Origin: Candidatus Baldrarchaeota archaeon
GTDB taxonomy: Archaea > Asgardarchaeota > Baldrarchaeia > Baldrarchaeales > DXJG01
Assembly: GCA_019056805.1 (NCBI GenBank)
Contig: DXJG01000003.1
Location: 1 to 59,711, forward strand
Reading direction: 5' to 3'
Length of the DNA stretch: 59,711 bases
Shown here one piece after another: positions 45,924 to 56,500 of the stretch (positions within the stretch are counted from its first letter, which is position 1; every line of letters begins with the position of its first letter). The position numbers and the translations under genes are program-made. Under the pieces are notes generated by a model, which had not been told where the DNA came from, ran no database searches, and saw only the letters and a program-made list of their open reading frames with translations.

Positions 45924-46495
45924 AGGAAATATTTTTTGCTACTAGCAACAAAAACAAGTACCTTGAAGCAAAAGCAATCCTAGAGAACTTTAATATAAAA
46001 GTTAAATGGTTAAAGGGAAAATACCCAGAGATACAAGCCGAAAGCTTAGAGGAAATCGCCGCATTTACAGCAAAATGGGTCGCCGAAAAAACAAAGAAAA
46101 AAGTTTTCGTAGAAGATGCTGGACTATTTATACAAACTCTAAACGGATTTCCAGGACCCTACTCATCATATGTTTACCAAACCATCGGAAATACCGGTAT
46201 TCTAAAACTATTAGAGGGAGAAACGAAAAGGGAAGCCTTTTTCATGAGCGTTATCGCGTACTGTAAACCCTCATCCAAACCGATTACGTTCACCGGGAAA
46301 GTTCATGGCACTATCGCATATGAGGTAAGAGGCGATAAAGGTTGGGGATTTGACCCAATATTTATTCCTAAAGAAGGAAAAGGAAAAACATATGCTGAAA
46401 TGGGACCAGAAAACAAAAACAAAGTTTCACACAGAAGAAAAGCATTAGAAAAGTTTGGCACATGGTTTTCGAAGCAATGTAATAACAAAGACTAA
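45920..46495 (+). CDS. XTP/dITP pyrophosphatase (HAM1/RdgB)
   Basis: Protein of 191 residues with FFATSNKNKYLEAKAIL, VFVEDAGLFI and GWGFDPIFIP signatures. It removes deaminated purine nucleotides. The start overlaps the Bud32 stop (ATGA), an arrangement common in archaea. Confidence 0.95.
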   Translation: MKEIFFATSNKNKYLEAKAILENFNIKVKWLKGKYPEIQAESLEEIAAFTAKWVAEKTKKKVFVEDAGLFIQTLNGFPGPYSSYVYQTIGNTGILKLLEGETKREAFFMSVIAYCKPSSKPITFTGKVHGTIAYEVRGDKGWGFDPIFIPKEGKGKTYAEMGPENKNKVSHRRKALEKFGTWFSKQCNNKD

Positions 46496-46665
46496 CTTTA
46501 AATCCAGATGTCAACTCTATAATATCCTAACATCATCATTGTAGTGTTAGAATGCTCATCTATACTAAAATTTGAATAGAAAAAATTTTTAAGACATTCA
46601 TAGTCTTCCTCTTAGAAATTACTGTATCAAAAATTTGTTACGCTCATGTTTACGAGGTGAAACTA

Positions 46666-47121
46666 ATGGCTAGAATGCACGCTAGAAAAAGAGGTAAATC
46701 AAGTTCAACGCGACCTCCAAGAAGAACACCACCAGAATGGGTTAAGATTCCGCCTCAAGAAGTTGAAGACTTAGTCGTAAAACTCGCCCGTGAAGGGCAC
46801 CCTCCAAGTACAATAGGCGTAATCCTTAGAGATCAATACGGTATACCATTAGTTAAACAAATAGTCGGAAAAAGCATAACCCAAATTTTGGAAGAAAATA
46901 ATTTATCCTTACCCTTACCAGAAGATCTCCTAAATCTAATTAGGAGAGCTGTCAATTTAAGAAAACATCTTGAAGAACATCCAAAAGACCTTCACTCAAA
47001 ACGAGGATTACAATTAATTGAAAGTAAAATACACAGACTAGTAAAATACTATAAACGAGTTAAAAAGATACCACAAGACTGGAAATATGATCCAAAGAAG
47101 GCTGAAATTCTAGTCCGTTAA
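46666..47121 (+). CDS. rps15: 30S ribosomal protein S15 (uS15)
   Basis: Protein of 151 residues with the archaeal N-terminus [19 protein letters not shown] and the S15 helical core. ATG 46666 follows GAGGTG; a GTG at 46657 is less likely because it is inside the ribosome binding site. Confidence 0.96.
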   Translation: MARMHARKRGKSSSTRPPRRTPPEWVKIPPQEVEDLVVKLAREGHPPSTIGVILRDQYGIPLVKQIVGKSITQILEENNLSLPLPEDLLNLIRRAVNLRKHLEEHPKDLHSKRGLQLIESKIHRLVKYYKRVKKIPQDWKYDPKKAEILVR

Positions 47122-47137
47122 AATTTGGGGAGTAATT

Positions 47138-48634
47138 TTGCTTGAAGAAAAATACCCCCAGTTCTGGGGAAACGCTAAAGAAATAGCCAAAAATATAAAA
47201 GAAAAAATTGAAGAAGGACTAACAGCCCGCATAATTTCTCATTTTGACGCCGATGGCATATCATCAGCCGGAATAATATGTGCTGCACTATACAGACTAC
47301 AAGCTTCTTTTCACCTCAGCATAGTTAAACAACTAACCCCAGAAATTCTCAAAAACTTGAAAGAAGAAAAATACACATTTTTCATTTTCACAGACATAGG
47401 AAGCGGCCAATTAAACCTAATTAAGCAACATCTAAATCAAAAAGAAAAAATCATAGTTATAGATCACCATCCACCCATAAAATCAGAAGATGAATCTTTA
47501 GTTCATTTCAACCCTCATCTCTATGGAATTGATGGTGCAAGAGAAATCAGTGGCTCCACAACAACCTACCTAGTTGCTCGAGCACTTGATAAAAGAAACA
47601 AAAATCTTTCTAATATAGCAATAGTTGGTGCTCTAGGAGATAGACAAGACAAAGGAAACCAGTACTCTCTCACAGGAGTAAATAAAGAAGTGGTAGACGA
47701 AGCTGTTAAACTCGGAATTCTAGAGGCCAAAAAAGACATAAGACTTTTCGGACGGGAAACACGACCAATCCATATAGCTCTCGAATACACAACAGATCCA
47801 TTCATCCCTGAGCTATCTGGCTGTCGAGAGAGATGTAAATATTTCATAGAAAATGAAGCTAAAATCCCATTAAAAGATGAAAATGGAAAATGGAGAACAC
47901 TATCCGACCTCTCAAAGGAAGAAAAACAACAATTAGCCTCCAAACTCATAGATTACATGATAATTAAAGGACTAAGCGCAGAAGAAGCTCAAAGCATTAT
48001 TGGAATGGTATACACATTCCTAAACGAAGAAAAAGGAACTCCGCTAAGGGATGGAAGAGAATTCGCCACCCTACTAAATGCCTGCGGAAGAATGGGATAT
48101 CCGGAAATCGGAGTAGCCATATGCATGGGCGACAGAGAAGACGCACTAAAAGAAGCAGCACAAATACTTTCAAAATACAGAGAAAAACTCTCAAACTCAA
48201 TATCATGGATCACTCAAAACCTGGAAGAAAAACTCAAAGAGAAAAAATATGTTAGGTATTTCCACGGAGAAGATATAATCGATGACACTATCATAGGAAC
48301 CGTCACATCCCTCCTCCTTTCCTCAAAAAGAATAAGTGATGATAAAGTAGTGGTTGGCTTCGCATATAGCAACGAATATCCATCCATGGTTAAACTTTCA
48401 GCAAGAACAACACAAACCCTCGTCAACAAAGGAGTCGATTTAGGAAAAGCCCTAAGACTCGCAGTTAAAAACCTAGGAATCGAACCCATCGCAGGGGGAC
48501 ATAACATAGCAGCAGGAGGGCAAGTACCAATCAATATGGAAGAACAATTCATCGAACAATTAGACAACATATTAAAAGAAATGTTGGAGCCTGAAAAACT
48601 TGAAAATACTAAACAAAATAATACTAACGGTTAG
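47138..48634 (+). CDS. RecJ-like DHH phosphoesterase (GAN/RecJ2 type)
   Basis: Protein of 498 residues. DHH motifs: ISHFDADGISSAG, FTDIGSG, VIDHHPP, GALGDRQDKG; DHHA1 motif GGHNIAAGGQVP at the C-terminus. Archaeal RecJ-like proteins are 5'-3' (or 3'-5') nucleases of the replisome or RNA turnover. Position between S15 and Pcc1-S3ae is conserved in archaea. TTG start at 47138. Confidence 0.92.
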   Translation: MLEEKYPQFWGNAKEIAKNIKEKIEEGLTARIISHFDADGISSAGIICAALYRLQASFHLSIVKQLTPEILKNLKEEKYTFFIFTDIGSGQLNLIKQHLNQKEKIIVIDHHPPIKSEDESLVHFNPHLYGIDGAREISGSTTTYLVARALDKRNKNLSNIAIVGALGDRQDKGNQYSLTGVNKEVVDEAVKLGILEAKKDIRLFGRETRPIHIALEYTTDPFIPELSGCRERCKYFIENEAKIPLKDENGKWRTLSDLSKEEKQQLASKLIDYMIIKGLSAEEAQSIIGMVYTFLNEEKGTPLRDGREFATLLNACGRMGYPEIGVAICMGDREDALKEAAQILSKYREKLSNSISWITQNLEEKLKEKKYVRYFHGEDIIDDTIIGTVTSLLLSSKRISDDKVVVGFAYSNEYPSMVKLSARTTQTLVNKGVDLGKALRLAVKNLGIEPIAGGHNIAAGGQVPINMEEQFIEQLDNILKEMLEPEKLENTKQNNTNG

Positions 48635-48857
48635 AATTCACTGTAAGAATGAAAAACATGCAGAAATACTTCAAAAAATTCTATCAATAGAAGATAAATT
48701 CGCACCCCCCACAATAAAAGTAGAAACCATTTCTCAACAAAACTATATCATATCAACAATCAAAGGCCGAGAAAAAGTTGAAACCATACTCTCAACTCTA
48801 AACGATATTTTTGAAACAATAAAGTTAATCAACAACATTTACAGCATAACCGAATGA
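48600..48857 (+). CDS. pcc1: KEOPS complex subunit Pcc1
   Basis: Protein of 85 residues matching the short archaeal Pcc1 (ILTVRIHCKNEKHAEILQKI, then a second strand-helix unit ending LSTLNDIFETIKL). It dimerises and binds Kae1 and tRNA. TTG start overlaps the RecJ-like gene by 35 bases. Confidence 0.9.
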   Translation: MKILNKIILTVRIHCKNEKHAEILQKILSIEDKFAPPTIKVETISQQNYIISTIKGREKVETILSTLNDIFETIKLINNIYSITE

Positions 48858-48997
48858 TCCCATCAATAACTATGGGAACAAAAACTATATAACACTTCAA
48901 ATATTAATACGATAAAATCGTAACATTACTAATCTAAAATGGAAAGATTTTTATTAATTCCATTTCAACTACTTTCGCTACTCACGGAGGTCTACAC

Positions 48998-49603
48998 ATG
49001 TCTTCAAAATCAAAGAGAAAAGAAAAAGCAAGGGTACGAGATAAATGGAAACTAAAAAAATGGTACACAGTCATCGCTCCACCATACTTCGGCAACAAAG
49101 AAATAGGACTAACCCCAGCTGACGAACCAGAAAAACTCCTAGGCAGAATAATAGAAACAACCCTATATGATATAACAGGAGACTTCAACCAAATACACGT
49201 AAAACTATACTTCCAAATAAACGACGTAAAAAGCGACGTAGCCTACACCAAATTCAAAGGACACGAATGGGCCAGAGACTACCTTAGAAGCCTAGTAAGA
49301 AGAAGAACATCAAGAATAGATGGCATTTTCAATGTAACAACAAAAGACGGATACAAACTAAGACTCTCAGCAGTTGCCTTCACAGTTTCAAGAGCAAAAA
49401 CAAGCCAAGAAAAAGCAGTAAGAAAAATAATGAAAGAAATAATCGAGAAAAAAGCCCAACAACTAAAATTCGAAGACTTCGTCCAAGAATGCGTACTAGG
49501 AAAAATCGGCTCAGAAATATACAACGAAGCCAAAAAAATCGTAGCACTCAGAAAATGCGATATAAGAAAAAGCAAACTACTAGAAGAACCCACACCCCAG
49601 TAA
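48998..49603 (+). CDS. rps3ae: 30S ribosomal protein S3ae (eS1)
   Basis: Protein of 201 residues with [20 protein letters not shown] and [20 protein letters not shown] signatures. GGAGG precedes the ATG. The plus strand here is already poor in T and G, the start of a skewed zone running to 53 kb. Confidence 0.96.
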   Translation: MSSKSKRKEKARVRDKWKLKKWYTVIAPPYFGNKEIGLTPADEPEKLLGRIIETTLYDITGDFNQIHVKLYFQINDVKSDVAYTKFKGHEWARDYLRSLVRRRTSRIDGIFNVTTKDGYKLRLSAVAFTVSRAKTSQEKAVRKIMKEIIEKKAQQLKFEDFVQECVLGKIGSEIYNEAKKIVALRKCDIRKSKLLEEPTPQ

Positions 49604-49893
49604 AAAACAACCTAATTTTAAAGTATCCAAATTTAGTATTTTCCTCTATAAAAACCTAAACGGACCTAAAAACTCCTTTTTAGAAATTTTGGAAATCGAA
49701 CTTAGATCACCGTATTGATGAGGGTGGCGCCTTGACGTTACCCTGGTATATATAGTATTTTTATTTGGATAGTAGTCTGTATAGATATGTTTCATATAGA
49801 ACAATTATTCACTATTTTTGTTACATTTAAGACAAAAAATCAAAACATTTGTTCAGTTAAAATCGAGTTTAAAATGTGGCGCGTATAAAAAGG
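49604..49893. other. Intergenic region containing a 9-bp GU-rich hairpin
   Basis: No gene seen. Bases 49721-49744 form a hairpin: AGGGTGGCG pairs with CGTTACCCT (seven Watson-Crick and two G-U pairs) around a 6-base loop. The G-U pairs make sense only in RNA on the plus strand. It lies 118 bases after S3ae, so may be a 3' end structure or part of a small RNA. Confidence 0.4.
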
Positions 49894-49902
49894 CTTATAA
49901 AG
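49894..49902 (+). promoter_or_regulatory. TATA box upstream of the 83-residue orphan gene
   Basis: CTTATAAAG lies about 70 bases before the ATG at 49970, predicting a start near 49925 and a 45-nt leader that contains GGGGG before the start. Confidence 0.5.
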
Positions 49903-49969
49903 CGGCGCCATGGCAGAGACTGTGCTCCTAAGAGCCCATTATCAATAAAATTTATGTAGGGGGTCTAAA

Positions 49970-50221
49970 ATGTTAGAGAAAGTATTAAGACGGCACAAAT
50001 TCCTTCCCGTAAAAAGAAATGGACAACGCCTATACTTCAGACATTCCATTGCTATAGGGGGGATCTATGTCTCTTTACGCGGGAGAATAGCAGAAGTAAA
50101 AATCCCAGAAATAAACTTCTCTTACACTTTTAATGCGGCTTCAAGACTAGAAAAATTCCTACGAGCCTTAGAAAGAAACGTAGAAGACGAAAGCAGCATG
50201 TTCCTACCTGTAGCATACTAA
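49970..50221 (+). CDS. Small basic protein of unknown function
   Basis: Protein of 83 residues that I do not recognise. It begins MLEKVLRRHKFLPVKRNGQR and has alternating hydrophobic strands (IGGIYVSLRGRIAEVKIPE) followed by a helix (AASRLEKFLRALERN). A clean TATA box and GGGGG ribosome binding site support expression. Its neighbours are S3ae and a nucleotidyltransferase, with no clear operon link. Confidence 0.7.
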   Translation: MLEKVLRRHKFLPVKRNGQRLYFRHSIAIGGIYVSLRGRIAEVKIPEINFSYTFNAASRLEKFLRALERNVEDESSMFLPVAY

Positions 50222-50300
50222 ACACAAAATACAACAATACGTCAAATTTAAACATCAACACACTATAACATTTATTGTTACCGCTATTCAAGGGATCTAA

Positions 50301-50912
50301 ATGAGTAAAACCGTTCAGCGAAAGGAAGTTGCAAAAGAAGCAGCCCGACTACTATATTATGGTTTAGCAACCGAATACTATGCAGCCAAAAGAATGGCTG
50401 CAAAACAATTAGGAACTCGATTTTTACCAAGCAATAAAGAAATAGCCCTAGAACTTGATAATCTAGCTGAATTTTTAGAGGGAGAAGAAAGAATACAGCG
50501 CCTCATCCAAATGAGAAAAATATCGCTCCAAATAATGAAAACACTAAGCGAATATTATCCCAAACTAGTTGGGAGCGTCTGGAGAGGAATCATAACACGA
50601 AACAGCGATATAGACATCTACATATACACAAGAAACATAGAAGAAGTAATTAAAAAACTAAAACAAGCCAAATACCAAATAACAGGAATAGAGAACGTCA
50701 CAAGATGTATAGAAAACACAGTAAAAGAATACACACACATTTATGTTAAAACAAAACAAAACTTCAAAATCGAAATAATTATTCGCGATCCCGAAGAAAT
50801 AAACCTAAAAGAAAAATGCGAAATATTCGGAGACATAATAAAAGGACTAACAATAGAAGAACTAGAAAAAATCCTAAAAACTGACCCCGTCAAAAAATTC
50901 ATACCTCCATGA
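50301..50912 (+). CDS. Nucleotidyltransferase-fold protein (Pol-beta superfamily)
   Basis: Protein of 203 residues. The nucleotidyltransferase motif GSVWRGIITRNSDIDIYIYT (GS...R-G...DxD) lies near residue 92, with a further acidic residue expected in the FKIEIIIRD strand. The N-terminal 80 residues are helical. Members of this superfamily transfer nucleotides to RNA, proteins or small molecules; the substrate cannot be judged. Its stop overlaps the next gene's ATG, but that gene more probably begins at a later TTG. Confidence 0.75.
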   Translation: MSKTVQRKEVAKEAARLLYYGLATEYYAAKRMAAKQLGTRFLPSNKEIALELDNLAEFLEGEERIQRLIQMRKISLQIMKTLSEYYPKLVGSVWRGIITRNSDIDIYIYTRNIEEVIKKLKQAKYQITGIENVTRCIENTVKEYTHIYVKTKQNFKIEIIIRDPEEINLKEKCEIFGDIIKGLTIEELEKILKTDPVKKFIPP

Positions 50913-50923
50913 GGTGCCAAATC

Positions 50924-52201
50924 TTGAAAGCAGTAATTTTAGCTGCAGGGGAAGGCCAAAGACTACTACCCCTAACAGCAACAAGACCAAAACCCCTCCT
51001 ACCAGTAGCAGGAAAACCCGTACTAGAACATATCCTAACTGCACTCTACGAAGCAAAAATAAAAGAAATACTAATCATCGTAGGACACCAAAAAGAACAA
51101 ATAATCAAACATTTTGGAAACGGAGAAAAACTCAACCTAAAAATAACCTACAAAGAACAAAAAGAACCTCTCGGAACAGCCCACGCCACAAACATAGCCA
51201 AAGACTTCGTAGGCAACGACAACTTCCTACTAATCTACGGAGATGTCCTAACAAGCAAACAAAACTACCCAAAAATAATAGAACACTTCAACAAAGAATC
51301 ATCCTCAGCCCTAATCACCACATACAAAGTAGAAGACGCATCACTCTACGGCATCATAAAAACAAAAAACAGCCAAGTCACAGAAATCATAGAAAAACCA
51401 GACCCAACAGAAGCAAAAAACCAACACATAAATGCAGGAATCTATATTTTCACACCTAAAATCTTCAACGCAATAAAACAAACCAAAAAATCGAAAAGAG
51501 GAGAATACGAACTAACAGACTCCATACAACAGATGATTAAACAAGGAGAAAACATACTCGCACACAAATTAGAAAACTGGTGGATAGATATAGGAACCCC
51601 ATGGGACCTACTCGACGCAAACAAACTACTACTTGAAGAAACAAAACTAGAAATAAAAGGAAAAATAGAAGAAGGAGCAAAAATCATAGGACCAGTAGGA
51701 ATAGGAGAAAACACCATAATCAGATCAGGAAGCTACATAATAGGACCAACCCTAATAGGAAAAAACAGCGACATCGGACCAAACTGCTACATAAGACCTC
51801 ACACATACATAGGAAACCACTGCAGAATAGGAAACGCCTGTGAAATAAAAAACAGTATAATACTCGACCACACCCACATAGCTCATCTATCTTACGTAGG
51901 AGACAGCATAATAGGGCAAAACGTCAACTTTGGAGCTGGAACCATAACAGCAAACCTCAGACTAGACGAAAAAACAATAAAAATGACAATAAAAGGAAAA
52001 AGAATAGATACCAAAAGAAAAAAACTCGGAGCAATAATCGGAGACAACGTAAAAACAGGAATCGGATGCATGCTAATGCCAGGAGTAAAAATAGGCCAAA
52101 ACTCCCTACTAGGAGCAAACACAACCATAAACAAAGACATCCCACCAAACACATTCATAACAACAAAAACCGAAAATATCCAAAAACAAATACAACCCTA
52201 A
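50924..52201 (+). CDS. Bifunctional sugar-1-phosphate nucleotidylyltransferase / acetyltransferase (archaeal GlmU-like)
   Basis: Protein of 425 residues. N-terminal nucleotidylyltransferase (AVILAAGEGQRLLPLTATRP, then KPLLPVAGKP), and from about residue 235 a left-handed beta-helix of hexapeptide repeats (IIGPVGIGENTIIRSGSYII...). Resembles Sulfolobus ST0452-type enzymes making UDP-GlcNAc or dTDP-sugars. TTG 50924 is chosen because AGGTG is 6-7 nt upstream and the N-terminus then matches the family; ATG 50909 would add five residues. Strong plus-strand A+C bias makes several false overlapping frames here. Confidence 0.92.
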   Translation: MKAVILAAGEGQRLLPLTATRPKPLLPVAGKPVLEHILTALYEAKIKEILIIVGHQKEQIIKHFGNGEKLNLKITYKEQKEPLGTAHATNIAKDFVGNDNFLLIYGDVLTSKQNYPKIIEHFNKESSSALITTYKVEDASLYGIIKTKNSQVTEIIEKPDPTEAKNQHINAGIYIFTPKIFNAIKQTKKSKRGEYELTDSIQQMIKQGENILAHKLENWWIDIGTPWDLLDANKLLLEETKLEIKGKIEEGAKIIGPVGIGENTIIRSGSYIIGPTLIGKNSDIGPNCYIRPHTYIGNHCRIGNACEIKNSIILDHTHIAHLSYVGDSIIGQNVNFGAGTITANLRLDEKTIKMTIKGKRIDTKRKKLGAIIGDNVKTGIGCMLMPGVKIGQNSLLGANTTINKDIPPNTFITTKTENIQKQIQP

Positions 52202-52231
52202 ACAAACACAACCCCTAACTCTTCTTCAAAA

Positions 52232-52738
52232 TTAAACTAAAATCAATCTCCTCACAATATAACCAAGAACCAAAGAAGAAAAAGCCAACGTCCCATAAAA
52301 CAAAAGAAAGAAATAAAAACCCAAAACATACATCAACCAAAAATCCTTCAACAAATTAACCAACTGAGCCCTAGCAAAATCAACATCAAAACCATAAGAC
52401 TGCCAAGCACCAGGAACAATCATAACACCAAACAAAGGATCCAAAACAATCTGAACAGTCAAAATCAAACCATTCAAAAAGTAAAAAACAGGAAAACACA
52501 AAGCCCCACCAAACGCCAATTCTTTCAACTCCATACCAGACAAAAACCCAGCAACAAAAAACAACACACAAAAAACAACAATATAATACAAAAAATAAGG
52601 ATTAACAGCACAAGTAAACCTAAACCCCCAAACAAAATAAAAAATGCTCTCTACACCAAAAAGAACACCACACAAAATCGCCATATAAATAAACGTTAAC
52701 CTCCAACTAACACCCTTACCAAACTCTCTTCCAACCAA
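52232..52738 (-). CDS. Multi-spanning membrane protein of unknown function
   Basis: Protein of 168 residues with about four TM segments (roughly 15-35, 45-65, 75-100, 133-160), aromatic-rich (Phe, Tyr, Trp). I do not recognise it. Because it is read from the minus strand its codons are rich in G and T, the mirror of the A+C-rich plus strand; the bias therefore does not follow gene direction. No clear ribosome binding site is visible at the 52738 start. Confidence 0.65.
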   Translation of the reverse strand: MVGREFGKGVSWRLTFIYMAILCGVLFGVESIFYFVWGFRFTCAVNPYFLYYIVVFCVLFFVAGFLSGMELKELAFGGALCFPVFYFLNGLILTVQIVLDPLFGVMIVPGAWQSYGFDVDFARAQLVNLLKDFWLMYVLGFYFFLLFYGTLAFSSLVLGYIVRRLILV

Positions 52739-52951
52739 GCCATAAGCCTCCGCAAATCAACATAGACCAAACAACAACCCTATATAAAACTTAACACAAC
52801 GGCAAACCACCCAACCATAACCCCACATATAACAACAAAAACCGAAAAAATATATACCCCAAAATCAAAACAAACCTACAGCAAACCCACAACCCTTAAA
52901 AACCAAAACAAACAACAAAAACGCACAAAAATATTAAAAACATGCAATAAA
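52739..52951. other. A+C-extreme spacer before tRNA-Gly
   Basis: About 240 non-coding bases (52741-52980) in which the plus strand is almost only A and C: my hand count gives roughly 29 T and 9 G, so about 84% A+C. No gene and no ordered repeat array; the sequence is irregular runs such as AAACAACAA. See the skew finding. Confidence 0.6.
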
Positions 52952-52959
52952 CTTTAAAA
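52952..52959 (+). promoter_or_regulatory. TATA box of tRNA-Gly
   Basis: CTTTAAAA lies 27-34 bases before the mature 5' end of tRNA-Gly, the expected distance for an archaeal tRNA promoter with a leader of a few bases. Confidence 0.55.
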
Positions 52960-52985
52960 ACCAAACACCAAAATAAAAATAACAG

Positions 52986-53063
52986 GCGGGGCTAGTCTAG
53001 CCTGGACTAGGACGTCGGCCTTCCAAGCCGATAACCCGGGTTCAAATCCCGGGCCCCGCACCA
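52986..53063 (+). tRNA. tRNA-Gly(TCC), CCA encoded
   Basis: Acceptor GCGGGGC/GCCCCGC, discriminator A and encoded CCA. The D-arm is long-looped, anticodon stem TCGGC/GCCGA with loop C-T-T-C-C-A-A gives anticodon TCC. The T-arm is CCGGG with TTCAAAT loop. 78 nt, no intron. Nearly all stem pairs are G-C, consistent with growth at high temperature. It forms the left border of the accessory island. Confidence 0.96.
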
Positions 53064-53551
53064 TCAACACTCCCTTCTCAGTTTCCCTCCTAATCACGTT
53101 TTTCAAGACTCCATTTCTAATTTTAAAACATTTTTCGGCTTAATTACATACTTTTTAACTCTTATTTTTCGTAATAAAATATAGGAAGAATTAGATGTTT
53201 TTGACACGCATAAACCAAGATGAATGATATAAAAGTGCAAATAGGGAAGTAAATACGTACTAACGTATTTTATACACATGAACTATTAACATGTTGAATA
53301 AAAGGTATCAGTTAAATTTATAAAATCCCTGGATTTTGTCCATCGCCTTTACATATATCAAGGAAATGAAAAGACTTCAAATCAAACCAAAAAATAATTA
53401 TAGATTAGATAGACATTTTTATGCAACCTAAGTTTTTTGTCAATTATTAATCTGTATTTTGAAGCTTATACACGAGTTTTCGAGTTGTCATGTATTTGCA
53501 TATTTAAACTTTCTGATCAAATTGTTTATTGAGGTGTTTGGAGGGAGAGCT
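53064..53551. other. Spacer between tRNA-Gly and giant gene
   Basis: About 490 bases without a gene. The A+C bias of the preceding 4 kb ends within some 60 bases of the tRNA, after which composition is balanced A/T-rich. I see no integrase remnant and no direct copy of the tRNA 3' end. Confidence 0.5.
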
Positions 53552-56500
53552 ATGAAAATCAAATCAAAATCAACTATTTTGATTTTTATAGTTCTCCTAA
53601 TGGATTTTTCAGCAATTGGACTCATCTCGACGAGTGAAGGTAAAGTCCTAGATGCACTCTCAAGGATAAAAGAGCCAAAAATCTATATCAATAGTTTAAA
53701 TCCAAGTTTTCAAGAATTCAAAAATGGAACGCCGGCGAAAATTTGGGAGGAGGAAATAATTGGTAGAATAGTAGTATCTCCACTCGGCAATACTCCAAAT
53801 ACCGGTCAAGGCATAACACTAAACTCAAATATTGAAAATAATTGGACTACGGGGATAAACGCAACAGGATATTTAAGTGAAGATATTGAAGAACTCTACG
53901 AGAAATCTATTGAGAACATTAATCGTACTGGAACACTTGTTTTAGCATTTTTAGCAACAGACATCGAAGTTTTAAATGAAACATTATTCAGCGATGAAAG
54001 AACAAGAATAGTTATAGACGAAATTTTAAGATTCGCAGAAGAAGTCGGAGACGCAGCAATAATCCTCACAGGAAACTACTGCACAGCAAAAATCCTAATG
54101 TACATGTTATGGTTGACTGAGAGAGATAGAAGAATAAATGAAATTTACCTCGTTGTTTTAACTCATGGAGTTCTAAATGAGACATCACAGATCCATGGAA
54201 TGTTAATGCATGGAGAAAACGGTGTGGCTGTTGTAAATGGTGAAACGTTGAAATATTTAGCTAAAATTTTAAGGCTAAAACGATTGGATAAACTGAAATT
54301 TGTATATTTACCCTTCTGTAACATGGGAAGAGAGAAAGAAATCCACAGTGACAGTTCTGTTGTAGCTTTCTTCGAAGAATATAGCAAAGCCCAAATACTA
54401 ACCTACGAAGGAGAAACATACTTAAACGGAGAATACATTGCTTCAATTCAATCCATTTTATCTTCTGGAACCTACGAACTGATCGAAGAAAACGTATATT
54501 TTCCTGTTCAAGTTATCGACAATTTCACAAGCCAGACGGTAGAAGGCTACCTTGAGTTTACAGTAATTGACGAGATTGAAGAGTTAAACTCCACAATTAA
54601 TCCCTACGAAATTTATGATAGTAATGAGAATGTGACATTAGGATCCAGATTTAGACATGAGACTACCTCTGGGGGCAACTATAGAGTTACCGTTCATGGA
54701 AAACGTGTCAAAGCCACAATTCACCACGGAACTCCACCAAGAAGCTACATGAGGAAGAAACTTAAACATATAAGTTACCAGGTTCCACCAAAATGCAAAA
54801 CCTTCGGTGCAAGAGGCCCAAAAATAGATTTCAAGCATAAAGCTAAAAGCATACCTCTTGTTGCCGGAAGATTTTGGAAACCACCAAAATCCGAAAAGAA
54901 ATATTTTGGAAACAGCCCTGTGGGGAAACTTAGAACTAGCATCGATGAGATTAAAAGAACAATTTTAATCGTTGATGAAATTTTCAACACGATCTACAAA
55001 AACTACTACGAAATTAAACACGCAGTTTACAGATGGATTGATGCAACATTTAACGCTCCATGGAACAAATGGATGCGTGGACCAATAAAAACAACATTGG
55101 ATAATACTGTTTTCCGTGGAGCAAACTTCATAATAAATTTTGCAAAACAATATTTAAAAACAATTATTTGCATAGCCTACAATTTGAAAAACTCTGGAGA
55201 AAGCCTTGGAGAACTTGTGGCAGCCTTAATAATTGCCGCAATAGCAAAACTCGCAAAAGGAATACTAAAATACTTCTCATGGACAATAAACAAACTCCTA
55301 AAAACACTATCAAACGTCTTAGGCGTAGATTTATCATGGGTTAAAAAGATTTTAGATAGCTGGATAGATCCAAATATAAAGTTTTTAGATAATGCTGTCG
55401 CTTATAGCGAATCAACATTCAAATCTGCCGCTCAAAAATTTACAAATGCAATAATAAAACCATTCAACTGGATATGGAACCAAATAAAGAACCTATTCGA
55501 CACACTATGGTCTAACTTTATTGATTTCTCTGTCGACAACTATTTGACTTTGGCCTATTTGTTAAGTGAGCTTGCAGTTGAAGGAAAACTTCCTGAAAAA
55601 CTTGTAAGATCTATTATGAATAACGCTGGCAAAATCCTAGACTTCATAATAAGCATACAACCCATAGAAAAAAGATTAGAATCATGGTTCAAGATTTACT
55701 ATGTTTGGCTTACATCTGCCCTTATAGCCGGCAAAATAAGAATAGAAATACCTGAATCATGGAAAACAATTGTAAGCAGAGATGTAGAAAAAACCAATAA
55801 GATGGCGAATGGGAGAGTTGAGAATCTTCATAAAACACTGTACGACATTCTCGGAGACAAAGTAAAACATACAAATTTGCTAAGAATGGACGATGTAATG
55901 ATAGTATTTAGAAGAGGTTTATCAAATATAAAATGGCGTGACGTTCATTTTCCCGAAGAAATAATTGGTAGAATTGAGAGAATCGTATTAAACAAAGAAC
56001 TAATTGAAAAACTCAAAGATAAAAAACTTGTAGAGATAGATGAGAACGGTAAGATCAAGCGTATTGTGCTTGACTACGATAAAACTGGTAGGAAGTTCCA
56101 TTACTGGTATGGAGAAGTAAATATAGTCCAAGTGATTCATACACATATCGATGGAAAACCTGTTGCCTTTGCAATAGTATGGGAAGGATACCTAAACTGG
56201 TTCACTGATCCCGACGAGGATAAAAATCTTAAAAATTCAAAAGATAAATACTTCGAAGAAAGAATTAAAGACGGAATATTTTACGGGGAAAATGGAGACA
56301 TTAGAGCTTTAATGAGCGAATTTAAACCTTGTAAAGTCGAAACAGAAGACTTTACACTAAAAGGTTACAGAATAGTACTAGGACTAAAAATAAAAGTAAC
56401 ACCTGGTAAAGAGGGAATCAATGTTAGAACACTAGAAGATAAATTCGATGAAAGCTACAAGAAACTGATTCCCACGGAACTAGTTCAAAAATTAATCGAG

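Noticed and set aside
50914..51459. 181-codon frame overlapping the GlmU-like gene
   Set aside because: It is a by-product of the T-poor plus strand, which removes stop codons from all plus frames; its composition (Lys, Asn, Thr, Arg only) is not protein-like.
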